From Limnephilus marmoratus (Eukaryota > Arthropoda > Insecta > Trichoptera > Limnephilidae), in NCBI GenBank assembly GCA_917880885.1, contig OU862917.1, forward strand, positions 31,980,104 through 32,044,103: 64,000 nt of DNA. The letters are read 5' to 3'. The notes below the pieces were generated by a model. It was given only the letters and a program-made list of their open reading frames with translations, did no database searches and had not been told where the DNA came from. Every line of letters begins with the position of its first letter. Positions within the stretch are counted from its first letter, which is position 1. The position numbers were made by a program, and so were the translations under genes. This document shows positions 54,640-64,000 of this stretch, one piece after another.

Positions 54640-54895
54640 GTAGCTGAGTTGACAAGTGCATCTAGTTCCCACCCAGACGTTGTGGGTTCTATTCCTCTGC
54701 TAGATAAGTCCTCCTGCATTGTAAAAGCAACGTGTTTCGCTGTAACGATGGTAGTAGGTTTTTTTTTAATTTTCTGGTTAAGCTTAAGAAGGAGGTAGCG
54801 TACCACGGCACAATACCACAAAAATAAATCACTATACATGTCTGGTTAGTTGTAATCCGTAAACGTTTCTTTCTTTTTGAAAAGAAGAGAAATAA
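54640..54895 (+). mobile_element. SINE-B copy 4, with an internal insertion
   Basis: B-box-like GGGTTCTATTCC and GTAAAAGCAACGTGTTTCGC place it in SINE-B. About 70 bp (around 54777-54842) of unrelated sequence interrupt it before GTTAGTTGTAATCCGTAAACG resumes the tail. Confidence 0.65.
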
Positions 54896-55105
54896 ATTAG
54901 AATGGTTATTTATTTTAGCATTAAACCGTGTTACTCTTCCTACTTCTTCATCAGGGCAGATGTTGTCCTGTGTTTTTTTTTCTGCATACTGAGTAAATTT
55001 TAGAAGAACATCTCGATCGACTAGTTTATTAGTCGACAAATGAAAATCGACCGTAAAATGTGTTTATGTTAGGGTAGCTGATATTTTAATATGCTTTTAT
55101 AAATT

Positions 55106-55968
55106 ACTAGCAGACCCGGCCACACGTTGCTGTGGATAACGAAACACAACGCCGTTTACCCAACCTTTATAAAATCCACACCATCCGCTCGCCGGCTGCC
55201 CGCTGCCCGTTGCCTAAATTGAATATTTGAATTTCTCGGCTTTTCTCTACTATAATAAGCATGTATTATACATATAAACCTTCATCTTGAATCACTCTAT
55301 CTATTGGTGAAAACCGCATGAAAATCTGTTGCGTAGTTTAAAAGATCTATGCGCACATTGTGTAAATTGGTTGAAACACAACGATAATTGTTAGAAGTGT
55401 CGGAAAAAAGTCCAGCCGCCTGGTAGCTTTCATAGAAAACGCTGCCTAATCCTTTTGGGATATAACAAAACAATTAACAGTGGGATATTCCTCTTTTATA
55501 GATCTACAAAAAAGTCCGCGAAGGCATATATCTATCTTTTACGGATAGCTTACTATACACATTATATCTAATATGCAATTGATAATAATAATAAGATAAG
55601 AAGATATAATGTGTATAGTAAGCTATCCGTAAAAGATAGATATATGTCTTCGCGGACTTTTTTGTAGATCTATAAAAGAGGAATATCCCACTGTTAATTG
55701 TTTTGTTATATCCCAAAAGGATTAGGCAGCGTTTTCTATGAAAGCTACCAGGCGGCTGGACTTTTTTCCGACACTTCTAACAATTATCGTTATGTTTCAA
55801 CCAATTTACACAAATCCTTGACAAATTACGTACCTAAACCTTCCTTACAAAACACTCTATCTATTGGTGAAAACCGCATGAAAATCCGTTCAGTTGTTTT
55901 CGAGTTTATCGCGAACAGACAGACAGACGGCTCGGGGGACTTTACTTTATAATACGAGTATGTAGAGA
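55106..55968 (+). mobile_element. Dispersed repeat family E, copy 2, containing a palindrome
   Basis: Same head (ACTAGCAGACCCGGCCACAC) and tail (CAGACAGACGG..GGGGACTTTACTT) as copy 1. Its centre has been rebuilt as a large inverted repeat. Confidence 0.82.
55359..55812. repeat. Nearly perfect palindrome, 211-bp arms
   Basis: Left arm 55359-55569, right arm 55602-55812, spacer 32 bp. I count only two mismatches between the arms. Both arms derive from the family E middle block, and the plus-oriented arm matches 22110-22300. Confidence 0.92.
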
Positions 55969-56394
55969 TAGCGTAGATCTTCCTTTGAATCTTAGATTTC
56001 GCAATACTTTTACTAAAAATTGATTTGTAGTCGTAAATAAAGAAAAAGTTCGTTTCACAAAGTCTTGACGGGTAGTTAAAAATAATGCTCTGAAAAACGT
56101 GGAATTCTAAATCGCCCTTGTCACAATAATGACGAATTTCCCTAATATGAGGGGATTTCCCCAGTTGTTGGTCCTGCCTTTACACTCCTGTTCGAACTCG
56201 AACCGATAATACAATCGTTCATCATCCCTCTCCCGTCTCCCTCTAGAGTGCCTACACTGCTTACCCACCGCGAGGGATAACCCCTGAGTAGCTTTGTCCG
56301 GACAGTCCATACTACAACATACAAAAAATTAATAAATAGTTAAGCCATAAAGTTCACAACAGAGTGTACGAAATCATTAATTTATGACTATCTA
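55969..56394. other. Non-coding with two overlapping minus frames
   Basis: The frames 56107-56310 and 56142-56324 overlap in different phases and lack motifs. Confidence 0.4.
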
Positions 56395-56690
56395 TAGGTA
56401 CTAATATTATGAATGCGAAACTGCGTGAGTTTGTTTTTTACGCTTGCACGCCTAAACCACTAAACCGATTTAAAAAATTCTTTCACCAATAGAAAGCTAC
56501 ATTATCTGCAAGTAACTTAGGCTGTATAAATGGTAAGCTCTGGCGTTATGAAATTATAAATATTATTACACGTGTACTGACTGTCATCAAATAAATAAAG
56601 ACGAAAAGCTAAACAAATTGTTGTCGTTGAAACGATGTTGATATACTACTTGGGGGGAAGTTTATTTAGTCGTAGTTAATATCTATCTAT
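56395..56690 (+). repeat. AATATTATGAATGCGAAA-type repeat
   Basis: CTAATATTATGAATGCGAAA, GTGAGTTTGTTTTTTACGC and CTAAACCGATTTAAAA are hallmark blocks of widespread insect repeats. A shorter relative (CAATATATAAAAACGATTG, then CATCCGATTGCGATGAAAC) lies at 46405-46490. Confidence 0.5.
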
Positions 56691-56724
56691 TTATCTAATT
56701 GGATAATTTTTTGTTGTGTTCGTT

Positions 56725-57010
56725 ATTATCAGGACATGGTTTGAATAAAACTACTGGTGAGCTCTGGCATTATGAAATTTTGTATAAAAAATTGCAATAG
56801 ATGGCACGTGAGCTGTTTTAAAAATGAATGTACCAGGACTGAATGTATGGAATGCGGGAGGGGGGTTCGCGGGACGGGTGAAGGGGGAAGTGTAGTGGGG
56901 AGAGGGAAGGTGGAGGAGGCGGAAGGGGACGCGGGAGAGGAAGTGGAGGCGGAAGGGGAACGGGACGACTGGGAAAGGACACGCAAGGAGAAACAATTTA
57001 TTTATTAAAT
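56725..57010 (-). repeat. C/T-rich dispersed repeat, minus copy
   Basis: On the minus strand it has GAAATTGTTTCTCC-like start, polypyrimidine core, then GGAATGTATGGAATG complement and TGCCAGAGCTCACCAGTAG. It is the reverse of the units at 61190-62515. Proline-rich or glycine-rich frames over it are artefacts of composition. Confidence 0.75.
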
Positions 57011-57544
57011 GGCAATATATTTGGACATTTCCATTTATGTTATTGCTAGGTAATTCTAGAGAGTCTAGTCTATCCATGCGTCGCACGCCTCTCGGTGTCT
57101 GGATAAAGCTATAAGGTGAGAAAATTATTCGCTAAATGAAGTACTCCGCGCCGTCGCTGAAGCATAAGTCGTTAGAAGTGTGTTGTGGGTGCGTCTGTGT
57201 CCCCGAAATGAGCCCATTGTTTTTCCTTTCTTCTGTTAACATAGATCGTTTTCTTTCTTGAACAGATTTCTAACAATTAATTTGTATTTAGTTATTATTT
57301 TCAAAACATTACAAACTTGAATATTTTTAAGTAATTATAGAAAATAAGAGTGTGTAAGGATGTAAATAATGTACTGAAGAAACGCGTAAAAATATCAATT
57401 ATAATTATCAGCAAAACACCAAGGGAAACAATTTAACCTTTGCGTTACCTTGTTTACCCTCCTATGGACCTATACATTTATTTTGTTTTATGAAAGCAAT
57501 TTGTTTTTTTATAAACCACAAACACATAATAAAATAATTATAAT
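57011..57544. other. Non-coding spacer
   Basis: No frame over 60 codons; nothing recognised before the SINE-C head. Confidence 0.45.
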
Positions 57545-57955
57545 CAATCAATAGATCTGTGGTCGAGGGGTAAGGCTCTCGACTAGCCATCCGGGGGTCG
57601 CGGGTTCAGATCCCGGCGTGCACAATAAATTTTATTTGATTAATTTTACAATTTAATCATATAAAAATAATATAAAGCATATTTGCGGCACGTTCCAGAG
57701 TGTAAGATAAGGCTGGTATAAGACCACCTCTCAGAATTGAAACGTTGTTTCAAATGGCTTTAGCGGGGTTTGATGACTAAATGTGAATAGCCAGGTACCA
57801 AGTATTTCCTTCTTCTCCATCTCTTTCCCTTCCCCACTTCTTTCAGCCTCACAACATACTCAAATTGGGGATGCCATAGTCTCACTGGCTCCAGGCGATT
57901 GGGACGTTGAGACTCTTGTGCGGTATTCACATAAAAAGCACTACCAAACAAACAA
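57545..57955 (+). mobile_element. SINE-C, tRNA-headed, full length
   Basis: A tRNA-like head (57552-57623) is followed by an AT-rich linker, a body with CACGTTCCAGAGTGTAAG, CAGAATTGAAACGTTG and ACAACATACTCAAATTGGGG, and a 3' end GATGCCATAGTCTCACTGGC..GGTATTCACATAAAAA. The body and 3' end match 5'-truncated minus-strand copies at 4207 and 8160. Frame 57783-58055 over it is chance. Confidence 0.82.
57552..57623 (+). tRNA. tRNA-like head of SINE-C (not a functional tRNA)
   Basis: Has a canonical A-box TGGTCGAGGGG and B-box GGTTCAGATCC with correct spacing, and a T-arm CGGG-loop-CCCG. The acceptor ends do not pair and the anticodon stem has a mismatch. I therefore read this as the internal RNA polymerase III promoter of the SINE. 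Confidence 0.65.
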
Positions 57956-59084
57956 ACTAGCAAGCAATCAATCAAGCAGACAAACGCACATAACAATCTT
58001 ACTTCTAACTCACTCATGCATTACACTTCTTTGGATTTTATTTTTTTTTATTTGATACAAGATGAATCATGCACGGGGCATGGGGATGAGGGTAACCTTG
58101 CGGCTACTCTTGCTAAGACGCTTATGGATTTCGATAAGTTATGCCCAACCACCAAACAAGAAAGTTATATCACAATTAAGTGGTACTCACGGTTGTTGTG
58201 TCTTCTGGCTTGGTGACAGTCATAGATGTCCATAAGCGCTCGAGATTGTTCTATTTGATTATTAGAACTACGGTAAAAGTTTGAGTCACGAGTTCACACA
58301 AAGTATACGATAGAATACGGCAGGATTTACACTTTATGTAACGATATGATGAATTAACACTTCGGCGTACAGCGAAATGTCACGAGACGAACGGTGGTTA
58401 GCAACGGACTAACGTACTTCACCATAATGCGGTACTTGACACTTTTTCTAGCGTATAGGTAGGTACCCTTATTGTGCGAAAATCTGGATTCCTCCGATCT
58501 CGTATGACAATCGGAGCACAAATACGTATGAAATCCATCAGCGTTATGAAACACAAGAACTTTACATTATTTGATAATGTGGGCTTTACTAGGTGCTCTA
58601 CTCGTGCTGAGGTCCCCATTTTACAATTTAATTATCTGTGCAGTGTCCGCAGTGGAAACGGAATAGGAAACCTTTGATTGGAGAATCCGCCGACTGAAAA
58701 CTTTAAGTCTGTCTACAAAAAGTAGACACGAATGGACTTCGCTGCGGTTGTTTAAATGCTTTTAAATGGCAACACCATTTAAAAAAAAGAACAACAATAA
58801 TGTTCCTAACTTCAGAAAAGCGTTATGGTACAAGTGAATATTTTCACATCAACGGTGTTCAGAAATCTGTTGTGTAATTCCTGAAACTTTTTTTTCCACA
58901 GCAAGATAATGCGTGGAAAAGGTTTTTTTGGGTTTTAGAAATGTAAATATAGAATAAGTCATTTATTGTTAAATCAAAATAAATAAAATATGCAATAAGA
59001 TAGTTTTTTTGGTTTTATACTTTTTACATACTTTTATATATTTTTTACATACTTTTTATATATATTTTAATACTTTATTATTTC
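57956..59084. other. Non-coding, nothing recognised
   Basis: Frames of 66-67 codons on both strands at 58354-58677 overlap each other and lack motifs. Confidence 0.4.
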
Positions 59085-59450
59085 ATAATCCAACCGGTTT
59101 CGGTTCATCCTGAACCTTCCTCAGGGGTGAATAAAAATATATTGAACATAATACAGATATACATGGTATTTAAAAGAAAATTAGAAGACGGAGACAGAAC
59201 ATCAATTTTTTTTCTAAACCTTCTGAACTTTCCTCAGGGGTGAATAAAAATATATTAAACATAATACAGATATACATGGTATTTAAAAGAAAATTAGAAG
59301 AGGGAGACAGAACATCAATTTTTTTTCTGTCTCCCTATTCTAATTTTATTTTAAATACCATTTATATCTATATAACGTTCAATATATTTTTATTCAACCC
59401 TGAGGAAGGTTCAGGATGAACCAAAACCGGTTGGATTAAGAAATAATAAA
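59085..59450. repeat. Inverted duplication with hammerhead-like ends
   Basis: The left arm (59085-59215) holds the motif on the minus strand, GAAACCGG..CTGAGGA. A direct partial duplicate follows at 59216-59330. The right arm (59320-59450) is the inverted copy with the motif on the plus strand (59398-59436, GAAA changed to AAAA). Shared blocks are GAATAAAAATATATTGAACA, GATATACATGGTATTTAAAA and GGAGACAGAACATC. Confidence 0.75.
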
Positions 59451-59681
59451 GTTGAATTAAAACAGAGTTATTTTATTGTGTTTATTATAATAATGTTTTC
59501 CACAACGTGTTTGCTACGTGTGTAGATTTGCTTTTTATATACTTTTTACATACTTTTTATATTCTTTTTTGTATTTTGGTAGAAAGCAGTCGCTTTTTGA
59601 CATAAAAAACATAAACTTTTTGACATATTAATGAAATAAAACAATTGCTTGTTTATATTCACGTAATTTATTTAATTTATT

Positions 59682-59721
59682 ACGACCGATCGGTTTCGCT
59701 TAACACAAGCATCATCAGGGG
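59682..59721 (-). ncRNA. Hammerhead-like motif 4, best match
   Basis: Minus strand: CTGATGA, then GCTT-loop-AAGC, then GAAACCGATCGGTC. ACC-GATC-GGT forms stem III and leaves the expected C. One extra T precedes stem II. Stem I pairing is weak. Confidence 0.45.
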
Positions 59722-59844
59722 ATAAAATTTTACTGACAAATCATTGTGTGCGCTTATGTACATATAGAATGACACAAAATATAACGTAGATTTAAGGAAC
59801 AGTGAGATGTTATTTAAAATCTAATAAAGTAACAGAAAGAAAGA

Positions 59845-60060
59845 GACATTTGTGTTAATAATTTGTTACGTTATTATAACAAAAAAACAAAGCCTACCAT
59901 AGCACACTCCAAAAGTATCAAATATCTTGGTATTGAAATTGATGATAATCTCCGATGGAACGCACACATTGAAGTAATCACAAAAAAACTCACCAGGTAC
60001 ATTTACTTCTTTAGAGCCATCCGTAACATCCTCAACATAAACGACATTAAGAGGACATAG
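59845..60060 (+). pseudogene. LINE ORF2 fragment, cut at both ends
   Basis: About 70 codons reading SIKYLGIEIDDNLRWNAHIE and IYFFRAIRNILNINDIKR, closely parallel to the fragment at 27491-28042. The frame stops at 60058-60060, and downstream sequence no longer resembles a LINE. Both RT core and 3' tail are gone, so this is an internal scrap left by deletion or by another insertion. Confidence 0.8.
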
Positions 60061-60959
60061 GTAGAGAAACCCAGAAATATGTCATTTTCAAAAAAGTTTT
60101 TAGACGTATTGACTCTTTTCCACAAAAAATTATAAATGGATTTCGAAAGATTGTTCTTTTATCTAGCATAGTTATGTAATAAATTTTTAGATTTTTTTTT
60201 AATTTTTAGTATAATAAGGTTATTCCATAGGTCGTTGGCAGATTTGTTAAATTTTCAAAAAAGTTTTTGTATTATACCACACCCATTTCAAATAATGTAA
60301 TCATGCAGTGAAATAAATCAATACATTATCTAGCAAAGTTATGTATTAGAATTTTAATTTTAGTTTCAATAAAATCATTAAAAAATATGTACGTACATGT
60401 GTTTCTTGACGAAAATTGGTCCATTTGTGTATTTATTTGCGCACTTATAAACTAATATATTTCATATTTTTTTACATACTTATTGTGCTAAGACATTATT
60501 GACAAATCATAAATAAGTTTGACCGAAAAATAATTTTGGGAAGCATTTAATTTTAATTAATTAACAGCTTCGCATTTGACGATTTTATCATAGCGCCGAA
60601 ACACAAAATTTCGCAGTTCATTACGGTCCGAAACGTGGCCAGACGAGGACATGTCCGCGTCGCTCTGAATTACAACAGTTTGAAATAATATTTTGGAAAC
60701 GAAATGTAAATACATACGAATTCCTTGTTTCACGTTCGTAAAATCTACAGGGTTGACCGAATTTCATTTTCATTGAATATTTTTATGCAAAAAGTTTTAT
60801 ATTTAAAAATAAATGTTTTTATTTGTCCCTTATTATACGATACAAAAAACAAGAGTCCCAAATGCCCCATTTTTTTAAAGTAAAACTTCTTTACGCATGC
60901 TCGACACATGGGGTTAACTGGTGAATCGTTACGAAAAGTGGTGATTGTTACGAAAAGTG
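60061..60959. other. AT-rich spacer with a small tandem repeat at its end
   Basis: Nothing coding. GTTACGAAAAGTGGTG is repeated at about 60935 and 60952, with a third diverged unit at 60968, just after the MITE scrap at 60890. Confidence 0.45.
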
Positions 60960-61110
60960 GTGCTGGTTACAAAAAATGACATGCGAACGGTAATCGATGC
61001 GAACAGTGATCAATTGCTAGGCGGGTCGGGCCTTTAGGCTCGCTTGTTATTCGTGTTATTGTTATATTGTTAATGGACTATTTGTCCGTAAATAAATAAA
61101 TAAATAAATT
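60960..61110 (+). repeat. LINE 3' UTR with (TAAA)n tail
   Basis: The sequence GGGCC-TTTA-GGCTC near 61026-61045 forms a small hairpin and is followed about 50 bp later by four or more AAAT units at 61090-61110. This is the hairpin-plus-tail layout of the other LINE ends in the window. No coding part remains. Confidence 0.5.
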
Positions 61111-61189
61111 ATATACAGCGGGTACCCGGCATGCATGGGTTCGGAAGTTATGCGCGTACATACATTTCGGCGATTCATTTTCATTTATA

Positions 61190-62515
61190 TACTAGCTGGT
61201 GCCCGGCATGCGTTGCTATGCCGTTCAACAAAAAATTGTTTCTCCCTGCGTGTCCTTTCCCATTCGTCCCGTTCACCTTCCGCTTCCCCTTCCTCTCCCG
61301 CGTCCCCTTCCCCTCAAACGTTCCCACTCCGCCTCCTCCACCTTCCGACTCCCCACTCCACTCCTCTTCCCCCGTCCCGCCAACTCCCCTCACGAATTCC
61401 CTTCCCCCCTCCCAGGTTCCCCTCCCCCTCCCTGGTTCCCGTCCCTTTCCACCCGCGGCACCAATACCCAAGTTCCTATCCCCCCTCCCGCATTCCATAC
61501 ATTCAGTTCTGGTACATTTAGTTTTCAAACAGCTCACGTGCCACCCATTGAATTTTTAGTATACACATTTTATAATGCCAGAGCTCACCAGTAGTTATAT
61601 ACAAACCTTGTCCTGGCAATAACAAACACAACAAAAAAAGAATTATCCAATTTGGTGTAGTCGTTCGGAAGTTATGCGCGTACATACATTTCGGCGATTC
61701 ATTTTCATTTATTAGCATTTATATATATGCCGGGTACCAACCTTTGCCATTTAATAACGAAATTGTTTCTCCCTGCGCGTCCTTTCCCATTCGTCCCGTT
61801 CACCTTCCACCTCCCCTTCCTCTCCCGTGTCCCCTTCCCCTTTCGCGTTCCCACTCCTCCTCCACCTTCCTTCTCCTCACTCTACTCCCCCCCTTTTCCG
61901 TCCCGCGATCCCCCCTCCCGAGTTCCCCTCCCCCCTCCCATAATCACCTCCTCCCTCCCGCGGATCCCCCTCTCGAATTCCCCTCTCCCCTCCCGAGTTC
62001 CCCTCCACCCTCCCGGGTTCCCCTCCCCCCTCCTGCATTCCATACATTCATTCCCGATACATTCAGTTCTCATACAGCTCGTGTGCCACTTATTGCAATT
62101 TTATTATACAAATTTCATGATGCCAGAGCTCGTGTCCTTTCCCATTCGTCCCGTTCCCCTTCTGCCTCCCCTTCCTCTCCAACGTCCCCTTCCCCTCTCC
62201 TCACTCCCCTCGCCCGCTTCCCCTATCCCTTAAACCCCCACCCGTTTTCCTCTCCCCCCTCCCGAGTTCCCCTCCCACCTCCCGGGTTCCCCTCCCCAAC
62301 CCATCCCGCGGGCCCCCTCTCCCGAGTTCCCCTCCCTTGTCCCCCTCCCCTTCCCTCCCTCATCCTTCACCCCTCTCCCATCCGCCACCTCCTCCCGCAT
62401 TCCATACATTCACTCCCGGTACATTCAGTTTTCAAACAGTTTGCGTGGCACCAATTGCAATTTTATATACAAATTTCATAATGCCAGAGCTCACCAGTAT
62501 ATACAGAAACCTTTA
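61190..62515 (+). repeat. Tandem C/T-rich repeat array
   Basis: Three tandem units (61190-61725, 61727-62128, 62130-62515). Each has a CTTTCCCATTCGTCCCGTTC start, an approximately 250-bp CCCCTCCC-rich core with recurring CCCGAGTTCCCCTCC, then CATTCCATACATTCA, and ends ATAATGCCAGAGCTC (CACCAG). Unit 1 also has the head CTAGCTGGTGCCCGGCATGC and the tail TATGCGCGTACATACATTTC, the latter repeated at 61147 and 61674. The 245-codon and shorter proline/serine-rich frames here are composition artefacts. Confidence 0.85.
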
Positions 62516-62519
62516 GTCC

Positions 62520-63255
62520 AGTCAAGGAAGGGGGTGTAGAGTGCGTGAGCAGGGACCTAAGCGATTCCTTCAGAAACTTGTTTAGGGTGCTTAGGATGTG
62601 AACATAATAAAAATCCTGACGTCTAGGTGGTGAGCTAGGGGGGGGAGGGGGAGGGGGAGGTCCCAATTTTCGGGTTTCCGCTTATATCTCAAAAACGGTG
62701 CGCCGCAGAGGAAAATTTTTTGATAATAAGTAAAAGCTGATAAAATTATCTACAACTTTTATTCTATACGTAATTTTCGAAATCCCAGCCATTTTCGAGT
62801 TATTCGCTCCACAAATGTAGATATTTTCGAAAAAAATCATTTTACCTCACATTTTTCATCAAACATTCCTTCATATCGTCTAAAATATTCATCAAAGAAA
62901 AAAATTTATTCGAAAGAAGTTGTAAAGAATTTAATTTTCTTTTAGAATATGTAGACATATGTAAATTTATCTTCAACCGTTCAACATTTACAGCAATTTG
63001 AAGTTTTTTCGTAAAATGTTGTCATTTTCAGAAAGAGCTGTTTTTATCTTATTACTGACACACAACACTTGTTCGTTCGCCTAATAATATGTGTGACCAC
63101 ACTTTAAAACCAGTTATTAAATAAAATAGGTAAAAATCATATTACTTGAAAAATACATAATTGTATTTTATAATCATAATGTTTATTCTATTTCGTTACA
63201 TTAAGCACATAAAATTATAGATCTCATTGTTATCACTGTTCTCAATAACATCATG
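62520..63255 (-). other. 3' flank of the Cys-rich family copy, possibly its UTR
   Basis: No reading frame. A G-rich stretch (62637-62670) is followed by AT-rich sequence up to the stop of the Cys-rich remnant. It may belong to the same mobile unit on the minus strand, but I see no terminal repeats that would define it. Confidence 0.3.
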
Positions 63256-63978
63256 TTACATTCTCATCCTCCTTGGACGTGGGGGTCCTCGCAAGCGTTG
63301 TTCATCCATGGCATCTTCATCCTCAGTATTGGATGGTTCTTGCTGAATGGGCTCTATGTCGTCGTCATCGTCGTCCTCGGCAACAGGCACGCTATTGAGG
63401 CATCTCCCTTGGCAGGAGACTCGGAGACACGCTGCAGAACAGGTCAGCATTGCTTTTCGGCATCCACATTTGCCAATTGCACAATCCCTGGTGCAGCGGC
63501 AAAATATCATATTTAGAAGGACCTCCGGCGCTGGTGGATCTTTTGTTGTATTTGGCATCAGGGTCTCTCCTTCATGTTTCCACCCCCATTATTCAGGGGG
63601 CAGCTCAATCGGTGCACTGGGAATGCTGTTTAACTGCGTTCTCTGTTGGAGGGAGGGAGCTGATGTCAGGCTTCATATTTGCCACCAACCCTGTGAACGA
63701 CTAAAAGCGGTACTGGTTAAGGAAGGTCTGTCTTTTTGGCGCCGCATACCATTTCAGGAAACATTTATTTCCAGCCTCTTCAACCTCGCCGTGAGTAGAG
63801 GAGGGGTTATAAAGATCATTGCCGCTTGCTTGATGAATTCTGACTCCAAGTACAATTTTGAGAAGCCCACCTTGCTTCTCCTGAAAGTTGCAGATGTTGT
63901 GTCGCAGCCGGTAAATGAATGTAAGAACAGGATGTGTTCAAATGCACGGTGCTGCATCTTTTGGATGGACAGTGGCAT
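63256..63978 (-). pseudogene. C-terminal remnant of a multicopy Cys-rich (CXC-like) protein
   Basis: Two minus-strand frames, 63754-63978 and 63256-63558, lie in the same phase and are joined by about 65 codons with several stops. The first contains LFLHSFTGCDTTSATFRRSK. The linker ends in a WGWK motif, followed by PPAPEVLLNMIFCRC and a cysteine-rich block (CTRDCAIGKCGCRKAMLTC, then CLRVSCQGRCLN), then an acidic tail. From memory, the HxxxGCDTTSA, WGW and PAP.LL..I.C.C combination recurs in a repetitive family of large arthropod and other invertebrate proteins of unknown function. The cysteine spacing resembles Tesmin/TSO1 CXC zinc-binding motifs. The stops mean this copy is broken unless unrecognised introns exist. 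The N-terminal part lies beyond the window edge. Confidence 0.65.
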
Positions 63979-64000
63979 TGTTTTGGTTTTCCCTCGTCCG

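Noticed and set aside
57552..57623. A functional tRNA gene
   Set aside because: A and B boxes fit, but the acceptor stem does not pair, the anticodon stem is mismatched, and the sequence continues into a SINE body with other copies in the window.
61744..62481. Open frame of 245 codons and several overlapping proline/serine-rich frames
   Set aside because: They read through a C/T-rich repeat in three phases at once. Composition alone keeps the frames open and there are no domains.

Overview
The window looks like repeat-rich, AT-rich nuclear DNA of an arthropod, most likely an insect. I infer this from the mix of insect-type transposable elements, a copia element primed from the middle of initiator tRNA-Met, insect-style dispersed repeats that start with ACTAGC..CCCGGC..GTTGC, and a short interstitial (CCTAA)n tract, the insect telomere motif. 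The order (Lepidoptera, Hemiptera or other) cannot be settled from the sequence alone. I found no bacterial operon structure, no CRISPR array and no convincing multi-exon host gene. The only long intact reading frames belong to retrotransposons.

Layout. 1-10.4 kb: mostly unassigned AT-rich DNA with three minus-strand copies of a SINE-like family (here SINE-A), a LINE tail at 2.85-3.54 kb that shares its 3' end with SINE-A, and a hAT-like MITE nested in one SINE-A copy. 10.4-14.4 kb: a tRNA-derived SINE (SINE-B) abutting a 5'-truncated LINE with an open reverse-transcriptase frame, then a second LINE tail. 15-20 kb: two hAT-like non-autonomous elements with perfect 8-bp target duplications (TSDs), and a decayed LINE reverse transcriptase. 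20-28 kb: dispersed repeat families D and E, a LINE inserted into a SINE-A copy, a perfect foldback hairpin and another LINE tail. 28.6-29.5 kb: a compound SINE-A locus carrying a hAT-like MITE. 29.9-34.4 kb: a complete copia element on the minus strand with identical 185-bp LTRs, a 5-bp TSD and an intact 1267-codon gag-pol; it is the best candidate for an active element here. 34.4-41 kb: PIF/Harbinger-like and hAT-like MITEs, an unusual array of AGATATT motifs, and two tandem foldback hairpins. 43.7-44.8 kb: two RTE-type LINE tails. 45.5-45.9 kb: a GC/CpG-rich island that could be a host promoter or first exon. 46.4-57 kb: more MITEs, SINE-B and SINE-A copies, families D and E, and a nearly perfect palindrome with 211-bp arms. 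57.5 kb: a tRNA-headed SINE (SINE-C). 59-61 kb: an inverted duplication with hammerhead-like motifs, and LINE tails. 61.2-62.5 kb: a strongly strand-biased C/T-rich repeat array. 62.6-64 kb: the decayed C-terminal part of a multicopy cysteine-rich protein family, running off the window edge.

How the parts relate. LINEs supply the reverse transcriptase on which SINEs are thought to depend. SINE-A and the LINE at 2.85 kb share a 3' tail that can fold into two stacked hairpins, the classic signature of such a partnership. The DNA-type MITEs have no transposase in the window and must have been mobilised from elsewhere. Nested insertions give a relative order: SINE-A copies came first, followed by hAT-like MITEs and a LINE inserted into them; the copia insertion has not accumulated any LTR difference.
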